Below, in pieces: positions 6,074-7,598 of a stretch of DNA of 7,598 nt; position 1 is the first letter of the stretch, and every line of letters begins with the position of its first letter. Below the pieces are notes generated by a model that did no database searches, was not told the origin of the DNA, and saw only the letters and a list, made by a program, of their open reading frames with translations. Location: NCBI GenBank assembly GCA_946619065.1, contig CAMOLY010000055.1:1-7598 (forward strand). The letters run 5' to 3'. Source of the DNA: an uncultured Clostridia bacterium. Its GTDB lineage: Bacteria; Bacillota; Clostridia; Oscillospirales; Oscillospiraceae. Position numbers and translations under genes: made by a program.

Positions 6074-6120
6074 AAAACAGCGAAGGTACGGACTCGGATG
6101 AGCCGTACCTTCGCTGTTTT
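6074..6120 (-). terminator. Intrinsic terminator after rpoC, probably bidirectional
   Basis: An 18-bp perfect inverted repeat (6120-6103 with 6091-6074, AAAACAGCGAAGGTACGG on either strand) encloses an 11-nt loop, in which CTC/GAG can pair further past a single unpaired base. The A/T ends give a four-T run after the stem on the rpoC strand and five Ts on the opposite strand. It lies 33 nt past the rpoC stop codon and 18 nt before the next promoter's -35 candidate, insulating rpoC from the following operon. Confidence 0.93.
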
Positions 6121-6153
6121 TCATTCGGAATCACATTCCGGATCGGGTATTCC

Positions 6154-7598
6154 TTACATCTGCTCGTGGTCGATCATGTCCTCGGTCACGCGGGACTCGG
6201 GCCACTCCTTGGGCTGGAAGTCGCGGTAGACCGACAGGCCGGAGCCGGCGGGAATCAGCTTGCCGATGATGACGTTTTCCTTCAGGCCCACCAGGCGGTC
6301 CACCTTGCCCTTGATGGCGGCTTCGGTCAGGACCTTGGTGGTCTCCTGGAAGGACGCGGCGGAGAGGAAGGACTCGGTGGCCAGAGACGCCTTGGTGATG
6401 CCCATCAGCATCTGCGTGGCGGTGGCGGGCTTTTTAAGCTCGAGGTCGGTCTCGCCGGCATCGATCCGGGCCTGGATCTCGCGGTTCTGGGCCTCGATCC
6501 TGTCGTTGGCCTCCTCAAACTCGGTCACGTCCACCACAGTCTCGGAGAGCAGGTCGGTGTCGCCGGGCTCGTTGACCTTGACCTTGCGCATCATCTGACG
6601 GATGATGACCTCGATGTGCTTTTCGTTGATGTCGACGCCCTGGGAACGATAGACCGCCAGAACCTCCTGGGTCAGGTAGTCCTGCACCTTCTCCTCACCC
6701 CGGATGCGGAGCACGTCGTGGGGGGAGAGCGGGCCGTCCGTGATGCGGTCGCCCTTGTGGACGATCTTGCCGTTTTCAACCTTCAGGCCCACCGAATAGG
6801 GCACCTGATACTCCTTGACCTCGCCGTCTTCGGCAGTCACGGTGATCGAGCGCAGCGCAGTGCGGTGGCTCTCGTCGATCGCGACGGTGCCGGTGATTTC
6901 GGAGATCGTGGCCATCTTCTTGGGCTTGCGGGCCTCGAACAGTTCTTCGACTCGGGGAAGACCCTGGGTGATGTCGTCGCCGGCAACGCCGCCGGTGTGG
7001 AAGGTTCGCATGGTCAGCTGTGTGCCGGGTTCGCCGATGGACTGGGCGGCGATGATGCCGACCGCCTCGCCGGGATCAACCAGCTTGGACGTGGCCAGGT
7101 TCATGCCGTAGCAGCGGGCGCAGACGCCGCTGCGGGCGCGGCAGCCCAGGACGGAGCGGACGTAGACCTTGTCGATGCCGTGCGCCAGGAACTTCTTGGC
7201 GTCGGTGTCGTGGAGCATGACGTCCTTGGAGTGCAGGACTTCGCCGGTGACGGGATCCAGCACGTCGTGGACCGGGAAGCGGCCGTGGATCCGCTCGCCG
7301 AAGGTGGCGATGGTCTGGCCCTTCTCCACGATCTCGGACTTCCAGGAGCCCTTCGTGGTGCCGCAGTCGTCCTCGCGGATGATGACCTCCTGGGAGACGT
7401 CAACCAGACGGCGGGTCAGATAACCGGAGTCGGCGGTACGCAGAGCGGTATCGGTCAGGCCCTTGCGCGCGCCTCTGGAGGAGATGAAGTACTCCAGCAC
7501 GGACAGGCCCTCACGGAAGTTGGCCTTGATGGGGATCTCGATGGTGCGGCCGGAGGTATCGGCCATCAGGCCGCGCATGCCGGCCAGCTGACGGATCT
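6154..7598 (-). CDS. rpoC: RNA polymerase beta' subunit, C-terminal portion
   Basis: The 5' part lies outside the window; about 480 C-terminal residues are visible, beginning [17 protein letters not shown]. Beta' forms half of the active-site cleft of RNA polymerase. The fragment contains the bridge helix ([20 protein letters not shown] onward to [10 protein letters not shown]), then the second zinc site (the Cys of DDCGTTKG plus [11 protein letters not shown]), then the trigger-loop segment ([16 protein letters not shown] followed by [15 protein letters not shown]). The trigger loop has no large lineage insertion (SI3) of the enterobacterial kind, as expected for Bacillota. The C terminus carries [31 protein letters not shown] and a short tail ending EDMIDHEQM. 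The stop TAA at 6156-6154 is followed by a strong terminator, so no str-operon genes (rpsL, rpsG, fusA) are co-transcribed from here. Confidence 0.98.
   Translation of the reverse strand, partial: IRQLAGMRGLMADTSGRTIEIPIKANFREGLSVLEYFISSRGARKGLTDTALRTADSGYLTRRLVDVSQEVIIREDDCGTTKGSWKSEIVEKGQTIATFGERIHGRFPVHDVLDPVTGEVLHSKDVMLHDTDAKKFLAHGIDKVYVRSVLGCRARSGVCARCYGMNLATSKLVDPGEAVGIIAAQSIGEPGTQLTMRTFHTGGVAGDDITQGLPRVEELFEARKPKKMATISEITGTVAIDESHRTALRSITVTAEDGEVKEYQVPYSVGLKVENGKIVHKGDRITDGPLSPHDVLRIRGEEKVQDYLTQEVLAVYRSQGVDINEKHIEVIIRQMMRKVKVNEPGDTDLLSETVVDVTEFEEANDRIEAQNREIQARIDAGETDLELKKPATATQMLMGITKASLATESFLSAASFQETTKVLTEAAIKGKVDRLVGLKENVIIGKLIPAGSGLSVYRDFQPKEWPESRVTEDMIDHEQM

Noticed and set aside
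5999..6124. A 42-codon N-terminal extension of the small membrane protein starting at 6124
   Set aside because: The extension would cross the -10 box, the -35 region and the rpoC terminator stem, so it cannot be on the operon transcript. The internal ATG at 5998 has a ribosome binding site.

Overview
All recognisable genes in this window lie on the minus strand, so transcription runs from high to low coordinates. The gene content points to a Bacillota/Clostridia chromosome. The evidence is a bL27 precursor with the cleavable N-terminal extension, a Prp protease gene between rplU and rpmA, Mini-ribonuclease III, and an RqcH-type NFACT protein. By eye the GC content is moderately high (roughly 55-60%), which together with this gene content suggests an Oscillospiraceae/Ruminococcaceae-like gut clostridium. 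That family-level guess is inference.

Layout in the direction of transcription. (1) 7598-6154: the 3' part of rpoC (RNA polymerase beta'), ending in a very strong intrinsic terminator at 6120-6074. (2) An extended -10 promoter at 6056-6029 starts a tight four-gene operon: a 75-residue two-helix membrane protein, mrnC (overlapping by 8 nt), rqcH (overlapping by 11 nt), and a 905-residue protein of unknown function placed 21 nt downstream with an ideal Shine-Dalgarno. (3) With no obvious terminator in between, a consensus-like promoter with phased A-tracts (833-786) starts the rplU-prp-rpmA operon. Its leader of about 75 nt has two small hairpins and looks like an L21-type autoregulatory leader. 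The window ends inside rpmA.

Functional picture. The window is a translation/RNA housekeeping neighbourhood: RNA polymerase, 23S rRNA maturation (Mini-III), ribosome-associated quality control (RqcH), two large-subunit proteins and the protease that matures one of them. The stand-out is the 905-residue protein. It has an N-terminal region resembling the second half of a dynamin-like G domain with no intact GTP-binding P-loop segment, then an Ala/Pro-rich linker. Next come seven gap-free tandem repeats of exactly 51 residues, and finally what look like two PH-like domains, each ending in a helix. I know of no described function for this architecture. It is the best candidate here for something undescribed.

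There is no mobile element, CRISPR array, tRNA or rRNA gene, and no gene-free stretch longer than about 160 bases.
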